64,000 bases of DNA from NCBI RefSeq assembly GCF_001905725.1, contig NZ_LIWB01000008.1, forward strand, positions 136,491 to 200,490, given 5' to 3'. Positions 43,274 to 50,542 of this stretch are shown here, one piece after another. How positions within the stretch are numbered: the first letter of the stretch is position 1; each line of letters starts with the position of its first letter. Position numbers and translations under genes: made by a program. The notes beneath the pieces were generated by a model. It had not been told where the DNA came from and searched no databases. It saw only the letters and a list, made by a program, of their open reading frames with translations. Source of the DNA: Streptomyces sp. CB02400. GTDB taxonomy: Bacteria > Actinomycetota > Actinomycetes > Streptomycetales > Streptomycetaceae.

Positions 43274-43843
43274 TCAGGGGTTGGCCATCGGCTCGATGTC
43301 GGTCCTGACCGGCGTTCCCCACACGCGCAGCACCTCGTAGTCGGTGAACTCGTGCACGATCCGGTACGCCGTGGCGGGGTGGGGCCCGCGCCGCTGCGCC
43401 GCGACGAACAGCTCCGCCTCGCGCCGGTCCCGGCGCGGGGTGCCGCACAGCTGCCACGTCTGACCGTTCCACAGCTCCGGCAGCCAGCGCTGCTGCGGCT
43501 GCGGCCGGTCCCCGCGCACCCCGTACCGGGACGGCGCGGGCTCGGCGGGCCGGGACTGCGGGGCCGGACCGTTGAACTCGGCGCGGCGGGCGGCGCGGCG
43601 CCGGGTCTCACAGAGCAGGCACAGGTCAGGGGCGCTCTCGTCGACCGGTCCGGTCGGGTGCTCGGCGCAGCGCGTGCTGGGCGCGGCCGTGGTGACGCTC
43701 TCCTCCAGCAGGTCGAGGGCCCGCCGCAGGTCGTCCTTCACTTCGTGCAGCCGGGCGTCCGGGGTGTCGCCGGACAGCGCCTCGCCGTGCTCCCCGAGCA
43801 CGCGCAGGGCGCGGCCCAGGGCGGTGAGCTGCGCGTGGTTCAT
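43274..43843 (-). CDS. Hypothetical protein with CxxH/CxxC zinc-ribbon-like motif
   Basis: 189 residues. An N-terminal helical region (MNHAQLTALGRALRVLGEHGEAL ... VKDDLRRALDLLEESV) is followed by TRCAEHPTGPVDESAPDLCLLCETRRR, a likely zinc-binding CxxH-x13-CxxC ribbon. A linker then leads to a C-terminal strand-rich part (LWNGQTWQLCGTPRRDRREAELFVAAQ ... YRIVHEFTDYEVLRVWG). I do not recognise the family. It is 49 bp downstream of murQ on the same strand, so it may be the last gene of that operon. Confidence 0.65.
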   Translation of the reverse strand: MNHAQLTALGRALRVLGEHGEALSGDTPDARLHEVKDDLRRALDLLEESVTTAAPSTRCAEHPTGPVDESAPDLCLLCETRRRAARRAEFNGPAPQSRPAEPAPSRYGVRGDRPQPQQRWLPELWNGQTWQLCGTPRRDRREAELFVAAQRRGPHPATAYRIVHEFTDYEVLRVWGTPVRTDIEPMANP

Positions 43844-43892
43844 GGTTCGTCTCCGGGTCGGGTGCTCTCCAGTATCCGCCCACGGATTCCTT

Positions 43893-44828
43893 CTACTCCC
43901 GCGCCCTGGTGAGCGCCGCGCGCAGATGGCCGTCGGACTCCGCGAGCAGGCGGGCGGCCGTCGGGCCGTCCACGTCCGCCAGGATGACCAGGATCGCGTG
44001 CTTGACCTCGCCGTCCGTGGCAGTCAGGGCCCGCTCGATGACGTCGTCCGCCGCGCCCGTCGCCTGCGCGACGATACGGCGGGAGCGGGCGCGCAGCTTC
44101 TCGTTGGAGGCCCGCACGTCGACCATCAGGTTCCCGTACGTCTTGCCCAGCCGGATCATCGTGATCGTCGACAGCATGTTCAGCACCAGCTTCTGCGCCG
44201 TACCGGCCTTCAGGCGCGTGGAACCGGTGAGGAACTCCGGGCCCACGACGACCTCGATGCCGTGCTCGGCCGCCGCCGCCAGCGCACTGCCCCGGTTGCA
44301 GGCCAGGCCCACGGTGAGGGCGCCGCGCGCACGGGCGTACGCGACGGCGCCGACCGCGTACGGGGTCCGGCCGGAGGCGGAGACACCGACCACCGTGTCG
44401 TCGGCGGTCAGCTCCAGCGCGGCCAGGTCGGCCTCGGCCAGCTCACGCGAGTCCTCGGCGCCCTCCACCGAGGTGACCATGGCGTCGGGACCGCCCGCGA
44501 TCAGGCCGACGACCCGCGCGGGGTCGGTGTTGAAGGTCGGCGGGCACTCGGAGGCGTCCAGCACCCCCAGCCGGCCGGCGGTACCCGCACCCGCGTAGAT
44601 CAGCCGCCCGCCCCGGGCCATCCGTTCGGCGACGGCGTCGATCGCGGCGGCGATCACCGGCACCTGCTCACCCACGGCCCCGGCCACCGTGGCGTCCTCA
44701 CCGTTCATCAGCCGCGCGATGTCGAGGGTGGGCAGCCGGTCGACATCCGCCAGCTCGGGCCGGAACGCCTCGGTGGTGAGCGTCTCCAACTGGGCACGGA
44801 GGTCGCGGTGGTGGGAGGTGGAGGTCAT
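43893..44828 (-). CDS. murQ: N-acetylmuramic acid 6-phosphate etherase
   Basis: 311 residues. It cleaves the lactyl ether of MurNAc-6-P to GlcNAc-6-P and D-lactate in cell-wall recycling. The SIS fold carries RLIYAGAGTAGRLGVLDASECPPTF, with the catalytic Glu in ASECPPTF, and VVGVSASGRTPYAVGA. LTGSTRLKAGTAQKLVLNMLST completes the family pattern. It lies downstream of the MurR/RpiR regulator on the same strand. The product feeds NagA, encoded elsewhere in this window. Confidence 0.94.
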   Translation of the reverse strand: MTSTSHHRDLRAQLETLTTEAFRPELADVDRLPTLDIARLMNGEDATVAGAVGEQVPVIAAAIDAVAERMARGGRLIYAGAGTAGRLGVLDASECPPTFNTDPARVVGLIAGGPDAMVTSVEGAEDSRELAEADLAALELTADDTVVGVSASGRTPYAVGAVAYARARGALTVGLACNRGSALAAAAEHGIEVVVGPEFLTGSTRLKAGTAQKLVLNMLSTITMIRLGKTYGNLMVDVRASNEKLRARSRRIVAQATGAADDVIERALTATDGEVKHAILVILADVDGPTAARLLAESDGHLRAALTRARE

Positions 44829-44866
44829 GACGGTGTCTTTCCGGTCTGGGGTCGGGCGGCCAACCT

Positions 44867-44894
44867 AGGGGCGCGGGGAACCGCGCGATCAACC
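44867..44894. repeat. Dispersed intergenic repeat family 2 (reverse orientation)
   Basis: The reverse complement of GGTTGATCGCGCGGTTCCCC and its flank, between murQ and its regulator gene. Confidence 0.6.
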
Positions 44895-44929
44895 ACAGAC
44901 CACCCGCGGTCAACCACGGCGGCGCGGCC

Positions 44930-45871
44930 CTACGGCCCCTTGCGAGCTGCCCGGTGCCGGTGCGCCAACGCCTCGTACGAAGCGGACAGCGCCGGCGCCG
45001 CCGACTCGTACGTCCGCTGAGCGACCCCCACGAACAGACAGTCCACCACCAACAACTGCCCCGTCCGGGACGACATCGCGGCCGGCCGCAACTCGCTCTC
45101 CCGTGCCGTGGACGTGGTCAGGACATGATCGGCGTACTGCGTGACGGGACCGTCCGGGCGCCCGGTGACCGCCACCGTCGTCGCCCCGCGCTCGAAGGCG
45201 ACCCGGAGCGGCTCGATGACGTCCCCGGTCGACCCGGAGTGCGTGATGGCGATCGCCACGTCTCCCGACCGCAGCTGCACCGCGTTGGTGACGGCGAGGT
45301 GCGGATCGCTGTGGGCGTGCGCCATCAGACCTATGCGCAGCAGCTTCTGGGTGAGGTCCTGGGCGACGAGGCCCGACGCGCCGACGCCGTACACATCGGT
45401 GCGGCGGGCCCCGGCCAGGGCGGTCACGGCGGCGGCGAGCTGCACGGTGTCCAGTCCGGCCGCGGTGTCGGCGAGGGTCTGCTGCTCGTCGTAGGCGAGT
45501 TTCGCCACGACGTCGGCTATGGGGTCGTCCACCGCGATGTCGGTGGTGATGGCGGGTGCGCGCCCGGACTGCTGCTGGGCGGCGAGACCGGCCAGGGCGA
45601 GGCGCAGATCGCGGTAGCCGGGGTAGCCGAGCAGGCGGGCGGTGCGTACGACGGTGGCCTCGCTGGTGCCGGTGAGTTCGGCGAGTCCGGTGACCGTGAG
45701 GGCCGCGCAGCCGGCCGGGTCGTCGGCGACGGCCTCGGCGACCCGCTGCATGGAACGGGTCATCGACGGAGCCAGCGTGCGCACCTTGGCCGCCAGGGCG
45801 GCGGGCGCGGGAGGGGAGGGCGTACTGCCGCCCGAACCGTTCCCGAAAATTTCCTTCACTTCACGGGTCAC
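44930..45871 (-). CDS. MurR/RpiR-family transcriptional regulator
   Basis: 313 residues from a GTG. The N-terminal HTH_6 domain (RVAEAVADDPAGCAALTVTGLAELTGTSEATVVRTARLLGYPGYRDLRLAL) is followed by a SIS sugar-phosphate-binding domain with VYGVGASGLVAQDLTQKL and VAIAITHSGSTGDVIEPLRVA. It is upstream of murQ and probably senses MurNAc-6-P, as MurR does. Two GAAA-TTTC sites straddle its start codon and are likely operators. Confidence 0.9.
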   Translation of the reverse strand: MTREVKEIFGNGSGGSTPSPPAPAALAAKVRTLAPSMTRSMQRVAEAVADDPAGCAALTVTGLAELTGTSEATVVRTARLLGYPGYRDLRLALAGLAAQQQSGRAPAITTDIAVDDPIADVVAKLAYDEQQTLADTAAGLDTVQLAAAVTALAGARRTDVYGVGASGLVAQDLTQKLLRIGLMAHAHSDPHLAVTNAVQLRSGDVAIAITHSGSTGDVIEPLRVAFERGATTVAVTGRPDGPVTQYADHVLTTSTARESELRPAAMSSRTGQLLVVDCLFVGVAQRTYESAAPALSASYEALAHRHRAARKGP

Positions 45872-45889
45872 AATATGAAAGATATTTTC
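45845..45889. promoter_or_regulatory. GAAA-N-TTTC sites at the murR-like start
   Basis: GAAAATTTC (45845-45853) lies within the first codons, and GAAA-N5-TTTC (45877-45889) lies just upstream of the GTG. CGAAAAT (45844-45850) and ATTTTCG (45884-45890) also form a wider inverted pair. The A+T content stands out, and such sites suit an autoregulating RpiR protein. Confidence 0.55.
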
Positions 45890-45927
45890 GTTCCGGCCGT
45901 GCGGTCAAGAGTGCGCACAATGGGGGC

Positions 45928-46341
45928 ATGGACCCCCACGATCCGCCCGGCGAACCCGGCGCCCCCGGACCCCGCCCGGTCAGCCCCCTGGAACAAGCCC
46001 TGCACGCGGCGCGCGCCCTCGTGCTCGCCGACCTGGTCGCGCGCGAGGTCGCCGAGGCGGACGTGGTGTCCATGGTCGAGGAGTCCGTCACGCACCGGCG
46101 CTGGTGGGTGGAACAGTGGCCGGACGGCGCCGGGTTCCTCGCCGGCCTGGTCGCCCAGGACGTACAGGACGCCCTGCTGGAGCGGCACGGGCGCTGGCCG
46201 CTGTGCCCGGTCTGCGGCACCGGCGACCCGCACGCGCTGGAGGTGGAGCCGGAACTCGGTCCCGACCCGCACTGGGTGTGCCACAAGGCGGGCGTGAAGG
46301 TCGCGGCGGTGGGCCGGCTGGGCGGAGCGGTCCCCTCGTGA
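45928..46341 (+). CDS. Hypothetical protein with C-terminal zinc ribbon
   Basis: 137 residues. A Pro-rich head precedes a helical region (PLEQALHAARALVLADLVAREVAEADVVSMVEESVTHRRWWVEQW) and an end with LCPVCGTGDPHALEVEPELGPDPHWVCHKAG. The CxxC and CH residues may bind zinc. The arrangement is known in Streptomyces genomes beside DUF4031 genes, with no assigned role. Its stop overlaps the next start (GTGA), so they are coupled. It is divergent from the RpiR-type regulator. Confidence 0.72.
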   Translation: MDPHDPPGEPGAPGPRPVSPLEQALHAARALVLADLVAREVAEADVVSMVEESVTHRRWWVEQWPDGAGFLAGLVAQDVQDALLERHGRWPLCPVCGTGDPHALEVEPELGPDPHWVCHKAGVKVAAVGRLGGAVPS

Positions 46342-46616
46342 CCGTCTACATCGACCCGCCTACCTGGCCGGGCCACGGCCGGATGTGGTCCCACCTCGTC
46401 AGCGATCTCTCCTACGACGAACTGCACACCTTCGCCGACCGCCTGGGTGTCCCCCGCCGCGCCTTCGAACGCGACCACTACGACGTCCCCGCCCACCGGT
46501 ACGCCGACGCGGTGCGCGCGGGGGCGGTCGAGGTCAGCAGCCGTGAGGTGGTGCGGCTGCTGCACGGGGCGGGACTGCGGCGCCGCAAGGGCGCGGCTCA
46601 GCCGCGGAGTTCGTAG
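46338..46616 (+). CDS. DUF4031 protein
   Basis: 92 residues from a GTG overlapping the preceding stop by 4 bp. The sequence MTVYIDPPTWPGHGRMWSHLVSDLSYDELHTFADRLGVPRRAFERDHYDVP is typical of DUF4031, a small family with conserved Asp, His and Trp that may be a hydrolase or metal-binding protein. Its 3' end overlaps that of the convergent DinB-GNAT gene by 19 bp. Confidence 0.88.
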   Translation: MTVYIDPPTWPGHGRMWSHLVSDLSYDELHTFADRLGVPRRAFERDHYDVPAHRYADAVRAGAVEVSSREVVRLLHGAGLRRRKGAAQPRSS

Positions 46617-47683
46617 GAGATCTGCCCCTCCTGCCGGGACACTTCGGTGAAACCGGCCCGGGTGACGACCTTCTGCGAGGGCACGTTCTCCTCGTCGACC
46701 ACGGCGGCCACCGTCCGTACGCCGTCCTGCGCGAGCGCCCACGCCGACAGGGTGCGCAGCGCCTCGGTGGCGTAGCCGTTGCCGCGGGCGTCCACGGAGA
46801 GGTCGTAGCCGATCTCCACCCCGCCGTCCTCGTCCGGGACGCCGTGGAACCCCATCGCGCCCACCGCGCGGTCGTCCTCGCGCCGGACCAGTACGTACAT
46901 GGCCCACTCCGGGTGGAAGACACCCTCCTCGTACTGCTTGAGCAGCATCCCGGCGCCCTCCCGCGTCCCCTCGAACGGACCCGAGTCCACCCAGTGGAAC
47001 CCGCCGTCACCGGCGAGGGACAGTTCGGCCGCGACCGCGGGGGTGACGCCCTCCAGCAGGAGCCGCTCCGACCGGAGCACGGGGTTGTTGCTCCACTTCC
47101 ACTCGGTGACGGGCACCCGCCCCGGCAGATCACCGCGCCCGGTGGCCCACAGCAGCGTCCGCCACGGCGTGGGACCGGGCCGGACCTGCGGGAAGATCCG
47201 GGTGAGGACGAAGGCGGCCAGCTCGGCCGGCGGCTCGTAGCCGATGCCCAGCCCCTCGGCGATGTCGTGCGTGTGCAGCAGCACCTCGGCGACGCCCATC
47301 GCGGCGAAGCCCTCACGGCTCGCGTGCCCGAAGGGGTACGGGTGGAAGGCGCGGACGGCGCGCGGGGTGGTGCGGACGGCGGCGGCGAGCAGGGCGCCGG
47401 TCGTGGTGATCACCTGGAGGGCACCCGCGTTGTCGGCGGGGTCCAGGCCGTCCTCGCTGCCGTCGAGGGTGATCTCGAAGGGCACGTACGCGTCCTGCGC
47501 CCGTCCGGCGATCTGCCCCGCGTACGCGATGAGATCGCTCGCGATGTGCGCCGCCGTCTCCCGGCAGTCCCACTCCAGCCGCCCGGCCCGCACCCCCGTC
47601 CAGTCCCGGTCGGCGACCGCCCCCAGCGCCGCCACGCAGTCCGCGACGGCTTCCTCCACCTGTTCCGCTCCCACAGCACGCAT
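46598..47683 (-). CDS. Fusion of DinB/MDMPI-type domain with GNAT acetyltransferase
   Basis: 361 residues from the ATG at 47683. The N-terminal 205 residues have the mycothiol-dependent maleylpyruvate isomerase (DinB-like) pattern: DWTGVRAGRLEWDCRETAAHIASDLIAYAGQIAG and EVLLHTHDIAEGLGIGY, with the metal-binding histidines. Residues from about 215 form a GNAT domain: TEWKWSNNPVLRSERLLLEGVTP, MYVLVRREDDRAVGAMGFHGVPDEDGGVEIGYDLSVDARGNGYATEALRTLSAWAL. The two domains suggest thiol-linked detoxification plus acetyl transfer. It is 10 bp downstream of the HD gene and probably co-transcribed with it. Confidence 0.87.
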   Translation of the reverse strand: MRAVGAEQVEEAVADCVAALGAVADRDWTGVRAGRLEWDCRETAAHIASDLIAYAGQIAGRAQDAYVPFEITLDGSEDGLDPADNAGALQVITTTGALLAAAVRTTPRAVRAFHPYPFGHASREGFAAMGVAEVLLHTHDIAEGLGIGYEPPAELAAFVLTRIFPQVRPGPTPWRTLLWATGRGDLPGRVPVTEWKWSNNPVLRSERLLLEGVTPAVAAELSLAGDGGFHWVDSGPFEGTREGAGMLLKQYEEGVFHPEWAMYVLVRREDDRAVGAMGFHGVPDEDGGVEIGYDLSVDARGNGYATEALRTLSAWALAQDGVRTVAAVVDEENVPSQKVVTRAGFTEVSRQEGQISYELRG

Positions 47684-47693
47684 GCGGGGCAGG

Positions 47694-48356
47694 CTAGGCG
47701 GGCGGCGCGGCCGGGGTCGACAGCATTTCCAGCTCGCCGCGCATGTTGTAGCGGGCGGTGGCCTCCCAGTGCTCCCGCCCGTACGGCGTACGGAACAGGC
47801 GCGGCAGGGCGAGGAGTTGCCGCAGCACATCGGCCCGTCCCGCGCGGAACGCGTCGTTCGGCACGAAGTGGTACTCCTCGCGGACGGCGGCGGTGTAGGC
47901 GGCGTACGACGACGGCGACGCGGCGAGGATCGCGAGGTCGGCGTCGCACAGCACCTGCCCGTCCCGGTCGTCGTCGGCCGGATCGTGCGTGACGGTGAGC
48001 CGCACCAGCCGGGCGACCTCGGCGGTCTTCTCCGCGGACACCCCGGCCTCGGGGAGCGCCCGCTCGGCGAGCCGGGCGGAGCGCTCCTCGTTGGTGGACC
48101 GGTCCGGCAGGTAGACCGCGTCGTGGAACCAGGCGGCGAGCCGTACGACGTCCGGGTTGTCGGCGTACTCCTCCAGCACGTCGATGTGGTCCAGGACGGC
48201 GGTCAGGTGGGTGAGCGTGTGGTAGTGCCGCTGGGGCTCGGACCAGCGGCGCAGCAGTGCGTCGGCGTACCGGTACGGCTCGGGGAAGCACGCGCCGTCC
48301 CGTGCCGGGAGGAGGGCACGCAGCCAGCGGTCACGCAGGGCGTCGGTGTCGGCCAT
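47694..48356 (-). CDS. HD-superfamily metal-dependent hydrolase
   Basis: 220 residues. The HD-domain ligands appear as HYHTLTHLTAVLDHIDVL, LAAWFHDAVYLPDRSTNEERSARLAERALPEAG and VLCDADLAILAAS. This matches the N-methyl-D-aspartate receptor NMDAR2C-like HD family found in many bacteria, probably phosphohydrolases of unknown substrate. It is divergent from the deaminase gene (48 bp) and upstream of the DinB-GNAT fusion. Confidence 0.85.
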   Translation of the reverse strand: MADTDALRDRWLRALLPARDGACFPEPYRYADALLRRWSEPQRHYHTLTHLTAVLDHIDVLEEYADNPDVVRLAAWFHDAVYLPDRSTNEERSARLAERALPEAGVSAEKTAEVARLVRLTVTHDPADDDRDGQVLCDADLAILAASPSSYAAYTAAVREEYHFVPNDAFRAGRADVLRQLLALPRLFRTPYGREHWEATARYNMRGELEMLSTPAAPPA

Positions 48357-48404
48357 GGGCCCATTGTCCGCCCCGGCTCCCGACGCCTGCCGCACACTGA
48401 GGGG

Positions 48405-48824
48405 ATGACCACGCAGATCCACTCCGCCGACCGTGAACTCGTCGAGGCCGCCGCCGAGGTCGCTCGTACCCGTTGCCGGGGCGACAACCACACCATGGCG
48501 GCCGCCGGCCGCGGCCGGGACGGGCGGATCGTCACCGCGGTGAACGCCTATCACTTCACCGGCGGGCCCTGCGCCGAGCTGGTTCTCGTCGGCGCGGCCG
48601 CGGCTCAGGGGATCCACGAACTGGAGACGATCGTCGCCGTGGGGGACCGGGACCGGGGGGTCGTTCCTCCGTGCGGCCGGTGCCGGCAGGTCCTGCTCGA
48701 CTACTTTCCCGGGCTCGAGGTCATAGTCGGCGAGGAGGAGGGCGAGGGCGTCCGTGCCGTCCCCATCGCCGAGCTGCTGCCCGTGAGCTATGTCTGGGCC
48801 GACCATCAGGTCGACGCCCAGTAG
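48405..48824 (+). CDS. Cytidine-deaminase-fold enzyme closely resembling blasticidin-S deaminase
   Basis: 139 residues from the ATG at 48405. The deaminase motifs are C56-A57-E58 (in YHFTGGPCAELV) and C90-G-R-C93 (in PPCGRCRQVLLDYFPG): zinc ligands Cys56, Cys90 and Cys93 with catalytic Glu58. Compared from memory with Aspergillus terreus BSD (C54, E56, C88, C91), the spacing is the same, and YHFTGGPCAEL, PCGRCRQVLLD and the YVW near the end agree. It may deaminate blasticidin S or cytidine itself; ordinary Cda is less like it. Confidence 0.85.
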   Translation: MTTQIHSADRELVEAAAEVARTRCRGDNHTMAAAGRGRDGRIVTAVNAYHFTGGPCAELVLVGAAAAQGIHELETIVAVGDRDRGVVPPCGRCRQVLLDYFPGLEVIVGEEEGEGVRAVPIAELLPVSYVWADHQVDAQ

Positions 48825-48857
48825 GCCGCGGGCCCCCGCCGCACTAGCGTGGGCGGC

Positions 48858-49538
48858 ATGACGACTCCTGCGGATGTGCGGAACGTACGAGACCCCGAAC
48901 TGCCCGGTCGGCTGCTGGCCGTCGAGCGGGACGCGCTGATCCCGTTGCTGCGGGGGAGGGCCGACGGGGACTTCGCGCTGCCGGTGGCGGCGTGTCCGGG
49001 GTGGACGGTGCGGGATGTGCTGGCGCACTGTTCGGCCGCGTTCACCCGGGTCCTGGAGCGGCGGTTCGAGGACGGGGTCTTCTCGCCCGAGAGCAATGAG
49101 CGGGACATCGCCGAGCGGGCCGAGTGGACGAACGCCCGGATCGTGGACGAGCTGGAGCGCGGGATGACCGGGGCGGGGCCCGTGATCGCCAAGGCGGGCG
49201 GGGCGCTGGACGTGCTCGCGCTGGGCGAGTGGGTGCACGCCGGGGACGTACGGGTCGCGTTCGGGGAGGCGGGGGCGTACGCGGGCGCGGGACTGCCGTA
49301 CGCGCTCACCCTGCTGGGCCAGGTGACCAGCAGGAAGGGCCATCTGCCGCTGCATGCCGACCTCGACGACGCCGACGAGCCGCTGCGGCTGGGCGACGCC
49401 ACGGGGGAACGTCCACCGGCCCGCTACATCGGCGACGGGCCGACCCTCGTACGGCTGTACGCGGGGCGTCCGGTGGACGGTGCCGCGTACGAGCTGGCCG
49501 GGGTGGAGGCGGCGGAGCTGAACATTTTCGGGGACTGA
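48858..49538 (+). CDS. Maleylpyruvate isomerase-like (DinB/MDMPI) family protein
   Basis: 226 residues from the ATG at 48858. The family signature is CPGWTVRDVLAHCSAAFTRVLE with the metal-binding His, and GEWVHAGDVRVAFGEAG further on. The C-terminal part has VTSRKGHLPLHADLDDADEPLRLGDAT. Proteins of this group use mycothiol or act as S-transferases of unknown substrate. It follows the deaminase by 33 bp and may be co-transcribed. Confidence 0.85.
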   Translation: MTTPADVRNVRDPELPGRLLAVERDALIPLLRGRADGDFALPVAACPGWTVRDVLAHCSAAFTRVLERRFEDGVFSPESNERDIAERAEWTNARIVDELERGMTGAGPVIAKAGGALDVLALGEWVHAGDVRVAFGEAGAYAGAGLPYALTLLGQVTSRKGHLPLHADLDDADEPLRLGDATGERPPARYIGDGPTLVRLYAGRPVDGAAYELAGVEAAELNIFGD

Positions 49539-49586
49539 AGCGGAGGGGCGGGGCAGCCTCGGACGGGCGGTCGGGCGTAGTCTTGG

Positions 49587-49602
49587 ATTGGACTAGACCT
49601 GT
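49587..49602 (+). promoter_or_regulatory. DasR-type dre site before cutC
   Basis: ATTGGACTAGACCTGT matches the dre consensus ACTGGTCTAGACCACT at 12 of 16 positions. It shares the 11-bp core GGACTAGACCT exactly with the minus-strand reading of the nagK site. It lies 32 bp before the cutC ATG, where a bound repressor would block transcription. Confidence 0.65.
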
Positions 49603-49634
49603 AGTCGCCGTCTGATGCCGAGGAATGGGGTCCC

Positions 49635-50324
49635 ATGAGCAAGCGTGCAGTCCTGGAGGTGATCGCCCTCGACGTCGAGGACGCGGTGGCCGCCCAGGCC
49701 GGAGGTGCGGACCGCCTCGAGCTGGTGACCGACATGGCGGCGGACGGGCTGACGCCTTCGGCGGCGACCGTCGCGGGGATCCGGGCGGCCGTGGACATTC
49801 CGGCGCGGGTGATGCTGCGGCTGGCGGACGGGTTCGCCGCGGGGAACGTCGAGCGGCTGGTGGGTGCCGCGTGCGAGATGCGCGAGGCCGGGGCGGAGGA
49901 GTTCGTGCTCGGGTTCCTCGATCCGGACGGTGATGTGGATCTGGGGGCGGTGGAGCGGGTCGCCTGTGTGCTGGAGGGGTGCCGGTGGACGTTCCACCGG
50001 GCGATCGACCGGGCCGCCGACCGGGATGCTCTGCGCAAGCAGCTTGACGGGGTGCCGGGGCTGGACACCTACCTGACGGCCGGGGCGGCCGAGGGCGTGG
50101 GAGTGGGGATGCCGACTCTGCTCGCGGAGGCTCGGCGGCGGGGGGAGCCGGGGTACGAGCAGCAGTTGCTGGTGGGGGGTGGGCTGGGGTTGGAGCATGT
50201 GCCGACGCTGCTGGATGCGGGGATCGATGGGTTCCACATCGGTGGGGCGGCTCGCCCCGGGGGGTGGGCCGGGCCCGTGTCGGCGGAGGCCGTCGCCGAG
50301 TGGCGGCGGGTGCTGGGGGGCTGA
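49635..50324 (+). CDS. cutC: CutC family protein
   Basis: 229 residues. The TIM-barrel pattern of CutC is complete: EVIALDVEDAVAAQAGGADRLELVTDMAADGLTPS, VMLRLADGF, EEFVLGFLDPDGDVD, WTFHRAIDRAADRDAL, and GVDGFHIGGAARPGG-like GIDGFHIGGAARPGGW. CutC was named for copper tolerance in E. coli, but its real role is unsettled. A DasR-type site in front hints at a link to amino-sugar metabolism. Confidence 0.92.
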   Translation: MSKRAVLEVIALDVEDAVAAQAGGADRLELVTDMAADGLTPSAATVAGIRAAVDIPARVMLRLADGFAAGNVERLVGAACEMREAGAEEFVLGFLDPDGDVDLGAVERVACVLEGCRWTFHRAIDRAADRDALRKQLDGVPGLDTYLTAGAAEGVGVGMPTLLAEARRRGEPGYEQQLLVGGGLGLEHVPTLLDAGIDGFHIGGAARPGGWAGPVSAEAVAEWRRVLGG

Positions 50325-50400
50325 GCGTTCGCTGCCTTGTCACCGGGCGTCGGGCTGGGCGGGGTTGCCGCTGGGTGGGGTTGCGGCTGGGCGGGGGGTG

Positions 50401-50471
50401 TTCGCGCGGCCCGGCGCTTGCGGGGTGCCGTCGCGCCCACCCGTGCCGCCCTGCGGCACGACTGCCCGCGG
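50401..50471. repeat. Dispersed intergenic repeat family 1, copy C
   Basis: Nearly identical to copy B over 70 bp, with hairpin 50442-50449/50453-50460. Trailing units CTGTCCGCGGATCG and CTGCCCGCGG follow to about 50530. It lies between converging cutC and the helicase-like gene. Confidence 0.8.
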
Positions 50472-50542
50472 ATCGTGGGGAGCGGCGGCGGCTGTCCGCG
50501 GATCGCGGGGAGCGGCGGCTGCCCGCGGGGGCGGTGAGGAGG

